Source of the DNA: Enterococcus faecalis_A
GTDB lineage: Bacteria; Bacillota; Bacilli; Lactobacillales; Enterococcaceae
DNA: 64,000 nt
Assembly: GCA_051295955.1 (NCBI GenBank)
Contig: JBPDWA010000002.1
Location: forward strand, 62,001-126,000
Direction: 5' to 3'
Within the stretch, counting starts at the first letter, position 1; each line of letters begins with the position of its first letter. Under the pieces are notes generated by a model. It ran no database searches. It was not told the DNA's origin and saw only the letters and a program-made list of their open reading frames with translations. Made by a program: the position numbers and the translations under genes. Below are positions 14,916-24,115 of this stretch, one piece after another.

Positions 14916-17410
14916 CAAAATTAAATGAAGATTTTTTGATCAGAATACCTATACTGCCTTTAAAAGTAAATTACATGATAAGAGAGAAATATGATTGTGC
15001 AACGGTTAAAAAGTATATTGCTGATCACTATTCTGATAGTTGTGAGCTTTCTTTTAATTACTTAGGCTTAGGAGAGTGCACATCGATTGAAAAATTTAAT
15101 AACTATGTATCAAGAGCTGCGTACCGAACAACGTCTTTTGGCGGACTAATTGGTTATTTGTATTTTACGCATAGAAACTCTCAGATTCAATCAGAAAATA
15201 CACACTTAAGAGAAAAAGTAATGGTTGAGAAGTACGAATTAAATGAAGATACACCTGTAATGAAGAATCCATTGTATGAATGCTATGGAGAAATACTTAT
15301 TTACAATGGTCCTGATAACATAGTTAAAATTGAAGGCGAAAGATTAGATAAGCTAATTAATTTAGTTGAAGAAGAAAAAAATATAAAGATTCAAGATATT
15401 ATCACGTTTTTTGAAACTAAATATTGTTACACAACAGAGTATGCACGAGAATGCTTGTATAGCTTATTTGAGCAAAATTTCTTTCTAAATAGTTCTCTAA
15501 ACACTCCTAAAATAGCACATCAGATATCTAAAAATCATTCTTGGATAGTACCGGATAAAAAAATAGAACACTTTTCAAATAATACTCTTGTTTCTAATGC
15601 AGATTTAGCTGATTTTAATAAAATCCTAGATGAAATCATTGAATGCTTTAAAATATATGGCCTCAAAGAATGTTTAGAACATTTTTACGATCGATACAGT
15701 AATGGACCAATTGTTTTAGAACACTTAATCAAGGATAAAGAATTTTTAAACAAATTAGAAAAAGTAGCGGCTAATATCGACTTTAAAAATGACGTGTTAG
15801 TTACAGTAAAAAGAGCAATTAGTTCAGCAATACTAAATGGAGATAAGGAAGTGTTTATAGATATCAATGATATACCCAATAAAACAAACGGCAAGCCTCC
15901 TATTGATATATTCACTAATGTAGTAGAGATGCATAGTAAAAAACATTTTAATGTTGATACAGGGAAATATATTGTTAATGAAGGAGATGCTCAATCGTTT
16001 TGGGAAAATCAAAATGGTCAAGTTTTAAAATATTATTTTGAAGATGATACATTAAACCAGATAATGAACTATGAAAAATCTGGAATTTCAACAAATTATT
16101 ATTCTTCAGCAGTGTTAGATATGAAAAATTTATTTGTCAAAGTTGAAAAAGATCGTTTTTTTACTATTAATGAATATGGTGAGAAAGTTTTGTATACAAA
16201 AGGTACACTTATAAACGACTCGTATTATCCTAAAAGTTTATTAGCCATTTTGAAGTTAAGTTCCTTAAATAATATTCCTAAACCCTTAAATAAATTAATT
16301 CAAGGGTTATATGAATTCTATTCGCCTAGAATCGTGATTGGAAATGTTCTATTGATAAGAGAACAATGGGCTATTTATAAGTTAATTAAAGGCTTACAGA
16401 CTTATGAAACTTTTGAGAAACAGTTTAGAGAGTTAACTATTCAGTACAGAATACATGAAATGGTCTCTCTATGTTATTCTGATATTGAATCTTTAATAAA
16501 TATCAGAAATAAGGATGATTTGAACTTTTTATATAGGTTATTGAGACAAAAGGAAGAAGTAATCTTAAAAGAGGATATTCAAAAGAATAGCCCTATATTT
16601 AAAGGCAATAATAGATATGCAAATGAACTTATTATGCACAGCTCTTTAAAAAGTGTATCGAATGAAAAGCATATAGTAGATGATATAGAAGCGCCGTCTG
16701 CTTCAATGAACACGATCGAAATACGATTGAGATATAACTCAGAATTAGTGGACAAAAAAAACATATTTAAGTTAGTTGAAAAGATATTAAGGGGGAAGTC
16801 TTTCATTTTTATTAACTATGAAAACGAAGGGAATAACGAAATGAGAGTACGTATACCTAAACCAGAATATTTTGTGGATGTCAATAGTATATATTTAGAG
16901 TCTAGCGGTTTAGTTCACGCATGTATAGTTGAGTATTTTCCAGAAACAATTAGGTATAGGAAGATGACTATTCCTTATTTTGAAAAAATATCATATATGG
17001 ATTCTACGGCTATAAAAAACATACTGATGGATACTAATTCGGACACAGAAATACTTTCTTTAGCGGTAGCAAGTACCTATTCATGGTTAATAATTTTTGA
17101 GGAATCTGGATTAGAAAATCGTATAGATTTTTTTAACGAGAATTGGTTCAGTAAGATAGATGGTAGTTTATATAAAAATCATACTTACAAAGAGGAGCTA
17201 AATAAAATAGATAAAGAAAAAGTTATACACTACATTAAACAACTGGACACTTCAAGAAAGAGTATATGTAATGAAATGATTCCAAACGAAAATATGATGG
17301 ATTTAATTCACATGAGTACCAATAGAATAATTGGCATAGATCTAGCTTTAGAACACAACATATACAAAAGAGTAAGAACAGGTATCTATGTAAAGGAATG
17401 GGGCAGATGA
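14912..17410 (+). CDS. LanB-like peptide glutamylation/aminoacylation protein lacking an elimination domain
   Basis: An 832-residue protein with a Lant_dehydr_N-type start (DFLIRIPILPLKVNYM) and the family motif RAAYRTTSFGGLIGYLYF around residues 68-85. Its C-terminus closes with DLIHMSTNRIIGIDLALEHN, which corresponds to the end of the glutamylation domain of NisB-type enzymes. The ~300-residue SpaB_C elimination domain that should follow is absent, and no separate one is encoded here. Full LanB proteins use Glu-tRNA to dehydrate Ser/Thr. Elimination-free homologues include split thiopeptide enzymes and PEARLs, which add amino acids from aminoacyl-tRNA to a peptide C-terminus. The ATG overlaps the upstream stop. 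Confidence 0.8.
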   Translation: MTKLNEDFLIRIPILPLKVNYMIREKYDCATVKKYIADHYSDSCELSFNYLGLGECTSIEKFNNYVSRAAYRTTSFGGLIGYLYFTHRNSQIQSENTHLREKVMVEKYELNEDTPVMKNPLYECYGEILIYNGPDNIVKIEGERLDKLINLVEEEKNIKIQDIITFFETKYCYTTEYARECLYSLFEQNFFLNSSLNTPKIAHQISKNHSWIVPDKKIEHFSNNTLVSNADLADFNKILDEIIECFKIYGLKECLEHFYDRYSNGPIVLEHLIKDKEFLNKLEKVAANIDFKNDVLVTVKRAISSAILNGDKEVFIDINDIPNKTNGKPPIDIFTNVVEMHSKKHFNVDTGKYIVNEGDAQSFWENQNGQVLKYYFEDDTLNQIMNYEKSGISTNYYSSAVLDMKNLFVKVEKDRFFTINEYGEKVLYTKGTLINDSYYPKSLLAILKLSSLNNIPKPLNKLIQGLYEFYSPRIVIGNVLLIREQWAIYKLIKGLQTYETFEKQFRELTIQYRIHEMVSLCYSDIESLINIRNKDDLNFLYRLLRQKEEVILKEDIQKNSPIFKGNNRYANELIMHSSLKSVSNEKHIVDDIEAPSASMNTIEIRLRYNSELVDKKNIFKLVEKILRGKSFIFINYENEGNNEMRVRIPKPEYFVDVNSIYLESSGLVHACIVEYFPETIRYRKMTIPYFEKISYMDSTAIKNILMDTNSDTEILSLAVASTYSWLIIFEESGLENRIDFFNENWFSKIDGSLYKNHTYKEELNKIDKEKVIHYIKQLDTSRKSICNEMIPNENMMDLIHMSTNRIIGIDLALEHNIYKRVRTGIYVKEWGR

Positions 17411-18420
17411 GTCTGTATGAAGAAATATCTAAGCAAGAAGAAATAGAAAATATAGAGTTACTAGTACAAATGGGTATAAAAGTAAAAACTAGACTGAAAA
17501 AGAAAAAATTTGAAAAGAAAGGTTTTATAAGTGATAACATAGTCCATATTCCAAATTTTGCTATACCAGATATACGATGTGAAAGTTTTAGCATTGAGAG
17601 CATTAATGAAGACATAAATAATATTTTACAAAAAAATTCTATTAAACGATTTGATTACAATGATTGGCGTATGCAAAATAAATATGAGCCGATTGACTTT
17701 GTGGAAGTAATAAAAGTATTAAATAAATTTAATACTAAAACTGATTACAGTGGTGTGGAAGCTTTTAGTATACATGAACTTAATACTAAAATATTTTCTT
17801 TAAAGGAAAAAATACTTCCAATTATTAATTTTATAGAACAGAATAACTTTGTAGAGCTTTCTATGGGATCTGGCAGCTCATTTACGTTGGAGCTACCATA
17901 TTCAAATACAAGTTTTTTATGCTTAAATAAAGACGAAGGTAAATTCGAAAAAAGTGTCTATTATTTACATGAATTAGGTCATGTATATCATAATTATTCC
18001 AAATTCAAAAGAAAGATACTGACTTCCATAGAAACGGATGAGAGGGTTGCACATATTGTGGAATATTATCTGGTAAGGAACATTTTTACTGTTGATATGA
18101 TGAGTAGCTATACGAAATTATTGTACGAAAGATTATACAACTGTACGTTATTGACCTTGTTTCAAAGTGAAATCTATTTAAATCCAAATGACTACAAAAC
18201 TACCAAAGCAAAACAAGTACTTTTTGATACTTTAACAACCCAAATATATAATGATGCATTTAATGCTTCAAATCTCAGTTGGGCATATGAATCTCAAATA
18301 ACACGCTATCCTTTTTATAGTGGGGCATATATATATCCAATATTGGAACTTATAAAAATTATTAAAGATAGTGGACATTCACATTTGAATTTAGAAAACA
18401 TGCTGAAACTAATCTACTAA
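17407..18420 (+). CDS. M3-like gluzincin metallopeptidase of the RiPP-type operon
   Basis: About 337-340 residues; the frame opens at ATG 17398 or 17407. I prefer 17407 because it gives an ATGA overlap with the upstream stop and better spacing to AAAGGA. The Lys-rich N-terminal third has no known domain. The catalytic core is YLHELGHVYHNY (HExxH near residue 190), followed about 17 residues later by ETDERVAHIVEYYL, which supplies the third Glu ligand as in M3 oligopeptidases. No signal peptide is present, so it is cytosolic. Likely roles: leader removal, product release from the scaffold, or immunity by degradation. It ends the operon. Confidence 0.75.
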   Translation: MSLYEEISKQEEIENIELLVQMGIKVKTRLKKKKFEKKGFISDNIVHIPNFAIPDIRCESFSIESINEDINNILQKNSIKRFDYNDWRMQNKYEPIDFVEVIKVLNKFNTKTDYSGVEAFSIHELNTKIFSLKEKILPIINFIEQNNFVELSMGSGSSFTLELPYSNTSFLCLNKDEGKFEKSVYYLHELGHVYHNYSKFKRKILTSIETDERVAHIVEYYLVRNIFTVDMMSSYTKLLYERLYNCTLLTLFQSEIYLNPNDYKTTKAKQVLFDTLTTQIYNDAFNASNLSWAYESQITRYPFYSGAYIYPILELIKIIKDSGHSHLNLENMLKLIY

Positions 18421-18555
18421 AATAGTTGAAAATTTCCAAACTTTCTTTAGATAAAATGTATATGAATAGTTTAGGTCCGTTAGAAGATACAAAAAATGAG
18501 CAAAGCAGAAAAAGATGTTTACCAAAATTGGATGATTGTCAATAAAGTAAATACT

Positions 18556-18830
18556 TAAAGATTTTCAAAGTAATTTTCCTCCTTTTCTTTGGGAGTAAGC
18601 ATTTTAATGTTCCACGTTGTTAAATTTGGTAATCCGCAAGGTTTGTCCCATTATCAATTTTCACTTCAGAATATTGCTTTACCCAACGGGCGATAGGGGA
18701 AACCGCAATGCCATATTCAGTATCAAATGCATTCTGAGTTTTTACCACTTCTATAGAGTTTAACGAGAGATCGTTTAAACCCTTCATCAAATTTACGAGG
18801 TGTTTTTCGTTTGTCTACTTTAATAAACAT
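18556..18830 (-). pseudogene. IS3-family OrfA transposase relic
   Basis: On the minus strand, from ATG at 18830, the reading is a typical IS3/IS150 OrfA helix-turn-helix: RKTPRKFDEGFKRSLVKLYR, then YGIAVSPIARWVKQYSEVKI. The frame stops early and the leucine-zipper part and OrfB are missing. It is a dead fragment marking the right half of the island. Confidence 0.7.
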
Positions 18831-19364
18831 CCTTTCTAGATTGAGCGTCTATTTAATTGATGGTATACCAAAAAGTTTATTTACTTTATTAGCATACATG
18901 CAGTCTGTCTCTTGACCGTATAAATAGTTAGTCGTTTTCCGCCGACTGACTAAAGAGATAGCTTTCTTTAATATTCCTCTACACTATGATTTATTGATTC
19001 GTTCAATGAATAAAATATAAGAGCTAGCCAGTGTCTGCTAGCTAACTCTAAAAATGATAGTATGTTTAATCTCTACGTTCATACCTCAACCAATTGAAAA
19101 AGAGCGAAGCTGAAAAATAAAAGATCTCATATGGCAAAAAAATACTATGTATACAGTTGAAAGTGTTACATATAAAACCTGAAAAAGGACCTCTGACTTT
19201 TAGTTATCAAAGAAGACCATTACCAAGCGGAAAGAGGTTGTACGTCGTGAATGAGAATATACAAAAAAAGGATTCGTTACTAACCGGTGCATACAATAAA
19301 GAAGTTCATAAAAAAGCGATATGAGTTACTGAAAGCATTTGGAGAATAAGGAGGAAATCAGCGA
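18831..19364. other. decayed accessory DNA without intact genes
   Basis: No supported CDS. A short hairpin (AGCTAGC / GCTAGCT) lies near 19022-19046. A GTG at about 19248 opens a short frame, MNENIQKKDSLLTGAYNKEV, that stops within 25 codons. The stretch resembles several eroded gene ends. Confidence 0.4.
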
Positions 19365-19634
19365 CTGAAAAAGGATGATTCATTCCATTTTTATTTTCAA
19401 TAGTAATTGGAGCGCTGATTGTTGGTTATAGCTATGATGTTTCTAATTTTGAAAATGACGGGAATTCAGAGCCTAACTACCTAAAAAGTAAGAAAGAAAT
19501 TAAAGACTCTACCATTTATTTAAACATGGGTTTAAAAAGAGTATCTGCTAGAGACAGGCAAAACAGTGTACAAAAAATTTGGCTATATGTAAGGATTGAT
19601 GATCTTGAACAGTGCCGTAAATATTTATTCAAAT
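19365..19634 (+). pseudogene. remnant of a small membrane-anchored protein
   Basis: AGGAGG at about 19349-19354 precedes a KKDDSF-like N-terminus. A frame change near 19385 leads into a hydrophobic helix, LFSIVIGALIVGYSYDV, then about 60 polar residues ending YLFK before TAG at 19632-19634. No in-frame start codon remains, so it is probably broken. No family is recognised. Confidence 0.35.
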
Positions 19635-19636
19635 AG

Positions 19637-19694
19637 ACATACTAAGATTAGAAGGTAAATTCATCTATTGATGAATTTACCTTCTATTAATTTT
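19637..19694 (+). terminator. terminator; right copy of the island-flanking repeat
   Basis: AGAAGGTAAATTCATC pairs with GATGAATTTACCTTCT around a 5-nt loop and is followed by seven T. It is about 83% identical to the ahpF terminator segment at 10295-10352, and the stem differences are compensatory (GG..CC versus AA..TT). Confidence 0.8.
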
Positions 19695-19824
19695 TTTGTA
19701 CAGCTTCTTTCTGAAAAATTTTCGTTTTAGCGGAGAAGTTATGTAAAACAAAAGACGTTGCCAGCATTCAAAAAGGAATGTTTTACTAACGCCTTCAATT
19801 AAAGCAAAATAGTTGAAAAATGAT

Positions 19825-20358
19825 TTACTTCACCGTGACTAATTTTTTTAAAGGATCCACGCCAAAGTGTTTTTCCTGATAGAGCAAAATTTCAGCACAA
19901 GCACGACTGTCTTCTAAGGCGTCGTGATGGTTGTTTAACTGAATTTGTAAGTTTTCGCAAACAGTATTTAACTTATGGTTAGGGAATTCCGGAAAAAGCT
20001 TACGGCTGGTTTTGACGGTACATAATGATAAATAATTTGGTTGTTCCAAACCATAATATTCTAAGCAGCCGGCTAAAACACTACAGTCAAAACTGGCATT
20101 GTGAGCTACTACTAAACGGCTCGGCTGAAAGCAGCTTTGGATTTTTTGCCAAACTTCCGGGAATTTTGGCGCATCCGCTACATCGTCCTTTTTGATTCCG
20201 TGAATCTGTGTATTTTTCCAGAAAAAAGGTGTCTCGGGTTTGATTAATGTATAAAATTCATCAACAATTTGGCTGTTTTCTACTTTAACTAAAGCAAGAG
20301 AACAAGCGCTGTGTTTTGCGTAACTGGCTGTTTCAAAGTCAAATGCGTAAAAATTCAT
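19825..20358 (-). CDS. DnaQ-like 3'-5' exonuclease (DEDDh)
   Basis: A 177-residue exonuclease of the DNA polymerase III epsilon / RNase T superfamily. All DEDDh motifs are visible: FYAFDFETA (ExoI, Asp and Glu), HNASFDCSVL (ExoII Asp), and HHDALEDSRACAE (ExoIII His and Asp). It is a stand-alone domain, not fused to a polymerase or DinG helicase. Its role is probably DNA or RNA 3'-end trimming or repair. It lies just outside the island and convergent with it; exoA lies further upstream on the same strand. Confidence 0.88.
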   Translation of the reverse strand: MNFYAFDFETASYAKHSACSLALVKVENSQIVDEFYTLIKPETPFFWKNTQIHGIKKDDVADAPKFPEVWQKIQSCFQPSRLVVAHNASFDCSVLAGCLEYYGLEQPNYLSLCTVKTSRKLFPEFPNHKLNTVCENLQIQLNNHHDALEDSRACAEILLYQEKHFGVDPLKKLVTVK

Positions 20359-20630
20359 GTTTAGGCGCTCCTTTCCACAAGATTTCCGTCACTATTATAA
20401 CAGACTCTGTTTTGAAAAATAGCGCCATTGTTACAAAAATCAAAAAATTAACATTTTTGTAATAAAAAACGTATAAAGAATAAAAACTATGGCAAGACCA
20501 GAAAAGCGCAAAGTTACCAACTCAAGGCTTCAACGCTTGAAAACAACTGAACCAGTCAGACACGTAAATCAGGCCCTTCGTTGAAAGCGTTGGCTCGTAA
20601 AGCTGCATCAGGCTGTTTCAAGTACGTGCT

Positions 20631-21389
20631 CTAATCAAAAGCTAAATCAACTTCAACGGGACAATGATCGCTACCTAAAATATCCGTGTGAATCTTCGCA
20701 TCGACTAAGCGTTCTTTTAAATCATCTGATACCACAAAATAGTCAATCCGCCAGCCAGCATTGGTTTTTCGAGCGTTGAAGCGATAACTCCACCATGAAT
20801 AAACGCCTTCTTGTTCTGGGTAAAAATACCGATACGAATCAATAAAACCACTGTCCAATAACTGAGAAAATTTTTCTCGTTCTTCGGGCGTAAACCCGGC
20901 ATTTTTTTGATTAGTTTTCCAGTTTTTTAAATCGATCGGTTGGTGGGCTACATTTAAGTCGCCGCATAAAATAACCGATTTTACTTTTTTTAATTCATTT
21001 AAATAGTTACAAAAGGCCTCTTCCCACGTCATACGGTAAGCTAGCCGTTTTAACTCCGGCTGTGAATTTGGCGTGTAACAAGTCACTAAATAAAATTCAG
21101 GATACTCCAAAGTGATCAAGCGCCCTTCACTATCATGTTCAACCATACCTAGTCCATAACGAACGCTCATAGCTTCCTGTTTAGCAAAAATAGCCGTTCC
21201 TGAGTACCCTTTTTTTTCAGCGTAATTCCAGTATTGGTGATAACCAGGCAATTCTAAATCAATTTGACCGGCTTGAAGCTTTGTTTCTTGGAGACAGAAA
21301 AAATCCGCATCCATTTCATTGAAGACTTCCATAAAGTTTTTTTTCACAATCGCTCTTAGGCCATTAACATTCCAAGAAATACATTTCAT
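20631..21389 (-). CDS. exoA: exodeoxyribonuclease III / AP endonuclease
   Basis: Xth/ExoA-type enzyme for abasic-site incision and 3' repair, about 252 residues. Motifs: MKCISWNVNGLR start, DFFCLQETKLQ (metal Glu), CYTPNSQPELKRLAYR, CGDLNVAHQPIDL (Asp and Asn), WRIDYFVVSDDL, and GSDHCPVEVDL (catalytic His). The start at 21389 is chosen because GAAAGGAG sits 8 nt upstream; the frame extends a few codons further without an RBS. It faces away from the divergent oxidoreductase gene at 21546. Confidence 0.94.
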   Translation of the reverse strand: MKCISWNVNGLRAIVKKNFMEVFNEMDADFFCLQETKLQAGQIDLELPGYHQYWNYAEKKGYSGTAIFAKQEAMSVRYGLGMVEHDSEGRLITLEYPEFYLVTCYTPNSQPELKRLAYRMTWEEAFCNYLNELKKVKSVILCGDLNVAHQPIDLKNWKTNQKNAGFTPEEREKFSQLLDSGFIDSYRYFYPEQEGVYSWWSYRFNARKTNAGWRIDYFVVSDDLKERLVDAKIHTDILGSDHCPVEVDLAFD

Positions 21390-21545
21390 CCTTTTTGCTC
21401 CTTTCAAAACCTGCGTAACTTCATTCTAAAGGATTTTAGTCAATTTGAAAATACTTCTGTCCGATTGCCGTTAAGAAGTTTTGTGTGGCATCATAAGAAA
21501 TTTGTAGTAAGATAAAATTATCATAAATAAAGTGAGGAAAACTAG

Positions 21546-22460
21546 ATGAAAATTGGAGTGATCGGCCTTGGTAATATTGCCCAAAAGGCTTACTTGCCGC
21601 TGTATGCCGCTTTAAGGGATCAAGGGGAATTCATACTGACAACTCGCAATCAGGCAGTAATGACTGCGATAGCTCAAAAATACGGCTTCACGGGAACAGT
21701 TGCGACAGTAGCAGAATTAATTGATAGTCCGATTGAGGCTTGCTTTGTCCATGCAGCAACTAAAGTTCACGGGATCTTGGTTAGACAACTATTAACGGCG
21801 GGAATTCACGTGTTTGTAGATAAACCATTAAGCGAAGATCTTGAAGAGGTACACGAACTACAAGCGTTAGCTCAACGTAAAGGATTATTACTGATGGTTG
21901 GTTTTAATCGGCGTTTTGCACCGCTGGTAGAACAATTGAAGGCAGTTCCTAATAAACAGATGATCACGATTCAAAAGAATCGAATTGCGGATTTACAACC
22001 TACAGCCTTTGTCATTTATGATTTATTTTTACATGTTGTAGATACTGCTGTCTATTTATTAGAAGAGCCTACCGGCCAAATTGCAACAACTATCGTTGCA
22101 GAACAAGGACAGTTGCAGCGAGCAATTTTACATTTAGAGACAGCTAAAACTTCTGTCCTTTGTACGATGGATCTTTGTTCAGGTGCCAATAGCGAAGTCT
22201 TTGAAGTTACCAGTCCTCAAGGCACGTATCGTTTAGAAGATCTAACTCAATTGACAGTGAAAACAAAAGAGTATACGACTTTTCAGAAAATGGGAGATTG
22301 GACCAGCACTTTGGAAAAGCGTGGCTTTCAACAAATGGTCACACAGTTTATTCAAGCTATCAAAGAACCTCACACAGCTAACCTAAAACAAGCCCACATC
22401 GACACTAGTCATAAGTTGTGTGCAAAAATGCTCCACGATTACCAGCGTCACGTTCTTTAA
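21546..22460 (+). CDS. Gfo/Idh/MocA-family oxidoreductase
   Basis: An NAD(P)-dependent oxidoreductase of 304 residues. The Rossmann motif IGVIGLGNIAQKAYLP opens the protein. HVFVDKPLSEDLEE carries the conserved Lys of the EKP-like motif (here DKP), and GFNRRFAPLVEQL follows. The family acts on sugars, inositols or related substrates, which the sequence does not resolve. It is monocistronic between divergent exoA and murB, with GTGAGGA upstream of the ATG. Confidence 0.82.
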   Translation: MKIGVIGLGNIAQKAYLPLYAALRDQGEFILTTRNQAVMTAIAQKYGFTGTVATVAELIDSPIEACFVHAATKVHGILVRQLLTAGIHVFVDKPLSEDLEEVHELQALAQRKGLLLMVGFNRRFAPLVEQLKAVPNKQMITIQKNRIADLQPTAFVIYDLFLHVVDTAVYLLEEPTGQIATTIVAEQGQLQRAILHLETAKTSVLCTMDLCSGANSEVFEVTSPQGTYRLEDLTQLTVKTKEYTTFQKMGDWTSTLEKRGFQQMVTQFIQAIKEPHTANLKQAHIDTSHKLCAKMLHDYQRHVL

Positions 22461-22529
22461 GGAAGACTAGCAACTTTCTTTTGGTCATGCTAGAATAAAA
22501 GATAGTAGAAAGAGAAAGGACTAACTTTC

Positions 22530-23429
22530 GTGAATAAAACTGAAATCCAACGGCAATTAAAAAATATTATACTAAAAATAGATGAACCTCTTAAAAACGT
22601 AACCTTTACTAAAACCGGCGGGCCAGCTGATATTTTAGCATTTCCTAAAAACAAAGCCGAAGTTGTACAAATCATTGCTTACTGTCGAGAACATGAGCTT
22701 CCGTGGATGGTGCTGGGGAATGCCAGTAATTTAATTGTCCGTGACGGTGGGATCCGTGGTGTAGTCATTATGTTAACCGAAATGAAAAAGATCCAAGTGG
22801 TAGGTACAAAGTTGACAGTGGAAGCAGGTGCTAAGTTAATTGAAACCACCTACGTAGCCTTAGATCACGATTTAACTGGTTTCGAATTTGCTTGCGGCAT
22901 TCCTGGCAGTGTCGGCGGTGCCGTTTATATGAATGCGGGGGCTTATGGTGGCGAAATAAAAGATGTATTCGAATCAGCAGAAGTTTTGGGAGCAGACGGA
23001 ACCATTCGCATTGTAACAAATGAAGCGATGAATTTTGGGTATCGCTATAGTGCAGTCCAAGCGCTTCCGTGTGTGGTATTGAGTGCAACTTTTGCGTTGT
23101 CTAAAGGCAAGCCTGAAACAATTAAGGCGCAGATGGATGAGTTGACGGCTTTACGTCAATCCAAACAACCGCTGGAATATCCTTCTTGCGGCAGTGTCTT
23201 CAAGCGACCGACAGGTTATTTTACCGGAAAACTGATTCAAGATGCTGGGCTACAAGGTCTAAAATGGGGCGGAGCCCAAATTTCTGAGAAGCATGCGGGC
23301 TTTATCGTCAACATTGATCAAGCTTCTGCTACAGATTATGTAGAATTAATTGCTCATATCCAACAAGTGATCAAAGAAAAATTTGATGTTGAATTACAAA
23401 CGGAAGTCAGAATTATTGGAGAAGAATAG
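22530..23429 (+). CDS. murB: UDP-N-acetylenolpyruvoylglucosamine reductase
   Basis: FAD enzyme that makes UDP-MurNAc for peptidoglycan. At 299 residues it matches Gram-positive MurB. Motifs: FTKTGGPADIL, LGNASNLIVRDGGIRG, GIPGSVGGAVYMNAGAYGGE (FAD-binding core), YRYSA, and PSCGSVFKRP containing the catalytic Ser. A GTG start at 22530 follows GAAAGGA. A strong terminator lies 27 nt downstream. Confidence 0.95.
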   Translation: MNKTEIQRQLKNIILKIDEPLKNVTFTKTGGPADILAFPKNKAEVVQIIAYCREHELPWMVLGNASNLIVRDGGIRGVVIMLTEMKKIQVVGTKLTVEAGAKLIETTYVALDHDLTGFEFACGIPGSVGGAVYMNAGAYGGEIKDVFESAEVLGADGTIRIVTNEAMNFGYRYSAVQALPCVVLSATFALSKGKPETIKAQMDELTALRQSKQPLEYPSCGSVFKRPTGYFTGKLIQDAGLQGLKWGGAQISEKHAGFIVNIDQASATDYVELIAHIQQVIKEKFDVELQTEVRIIGEE

Positions 23430-23456
23430 CAGAAAAACATTTTTTTGTAATAAATA

Positions 23457-23508
23457 AACGACAGTAAAACAAGTAAACTTCTTTGCTTGTTTTACTGTCG
23501 TTTTTTGA
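23457..23508 (+). terminator. murB terminator
   Basis: A perfect 17-bp stem (AACGACAGTAAAACAAG / CTTGTTTTACTGTCGTT) around a 12-nt loop, then a T run. Confidence 0.92.
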
Positions 23509-24115
23509 GTGAAAAAGAACAGATGAGAATACAGATAACGGCTATCAAGGTTAAAGGAAATTCAATTAAAATAAAAACCCTAGTGCAAAGTTTTCCAATT
23601 AATTGCTATAGGTAAGCAAACAGAGAGCCTCAACGAATGAAGATAGAACATTTTAAAGAAAATAAGGTCAAAAGGTATTGTTAATTATCATTGCGAACTA
23701 CTAACTTTGCTGTAAATTCGGTTACCAAGAAATCTTAACTATTTTTTATATCGTCATTTTTAGGTAAACCTCAAGTTTTAGAAGATGAGAAAGCTACCAC
23801 TGTGTAAAATCTTACCTGGGAAGCTAAAGACGTAATGACAATAAATAAACGATGATTTATTGATAAAATATCGCAACAATTTAGTTGACTCTTTAAAATG
23901 AGATTAATCTGTGTAAATAGTCGGCGAATTAAGCGAAAGTTCCTCTTAGTTATTTTGATAATGGTGGTATAAAGACTTCACGATCAGAAAAGACTTCCAT
24001 TTTTTGTCAAAATTGCTATTTATTCCCCAAATTTCCGTTATTCCGGAATTAATTTGCTCTTAATCAAAAGAAAACGTTTTTATATACTTGAAGGGTAGAA
24101 AGAAAGGTGGTAAAA
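23509..24115. other. 600-nt gap upstream of the PTS gene, with cre-like site
   Basis: No supported gene. AGAAAACGTTTTTA around 24070-24083 resembles a catabolite-responsive element close to the PTS gene, and a TATATA follows directly at 24081-24086. A short dyad (ATTCCGGAAT) lies near 24040. These could be CcpA and PRD-regulator targets; neither is certain. Confidence 0.4.

Noticed and set aside
10525..19634. Interpretation of the island as a prophage or ICE
   Set aside because: No integrase, relaxase, portal or capsid genes are inside it; only decayed insertion-sequence pieces.
20489..20584. A 31-codon frame beginning MARPEKRKVTNSRLQRLKTT in the gap between exoA and the DnaQ-like gene
   Set aside because: No ribosome-binding site and no partner; a second basic frame (SLKALARKAASGCFKYVL) follows in another phase, so it may be a relic, but the support is too thin to annotate.
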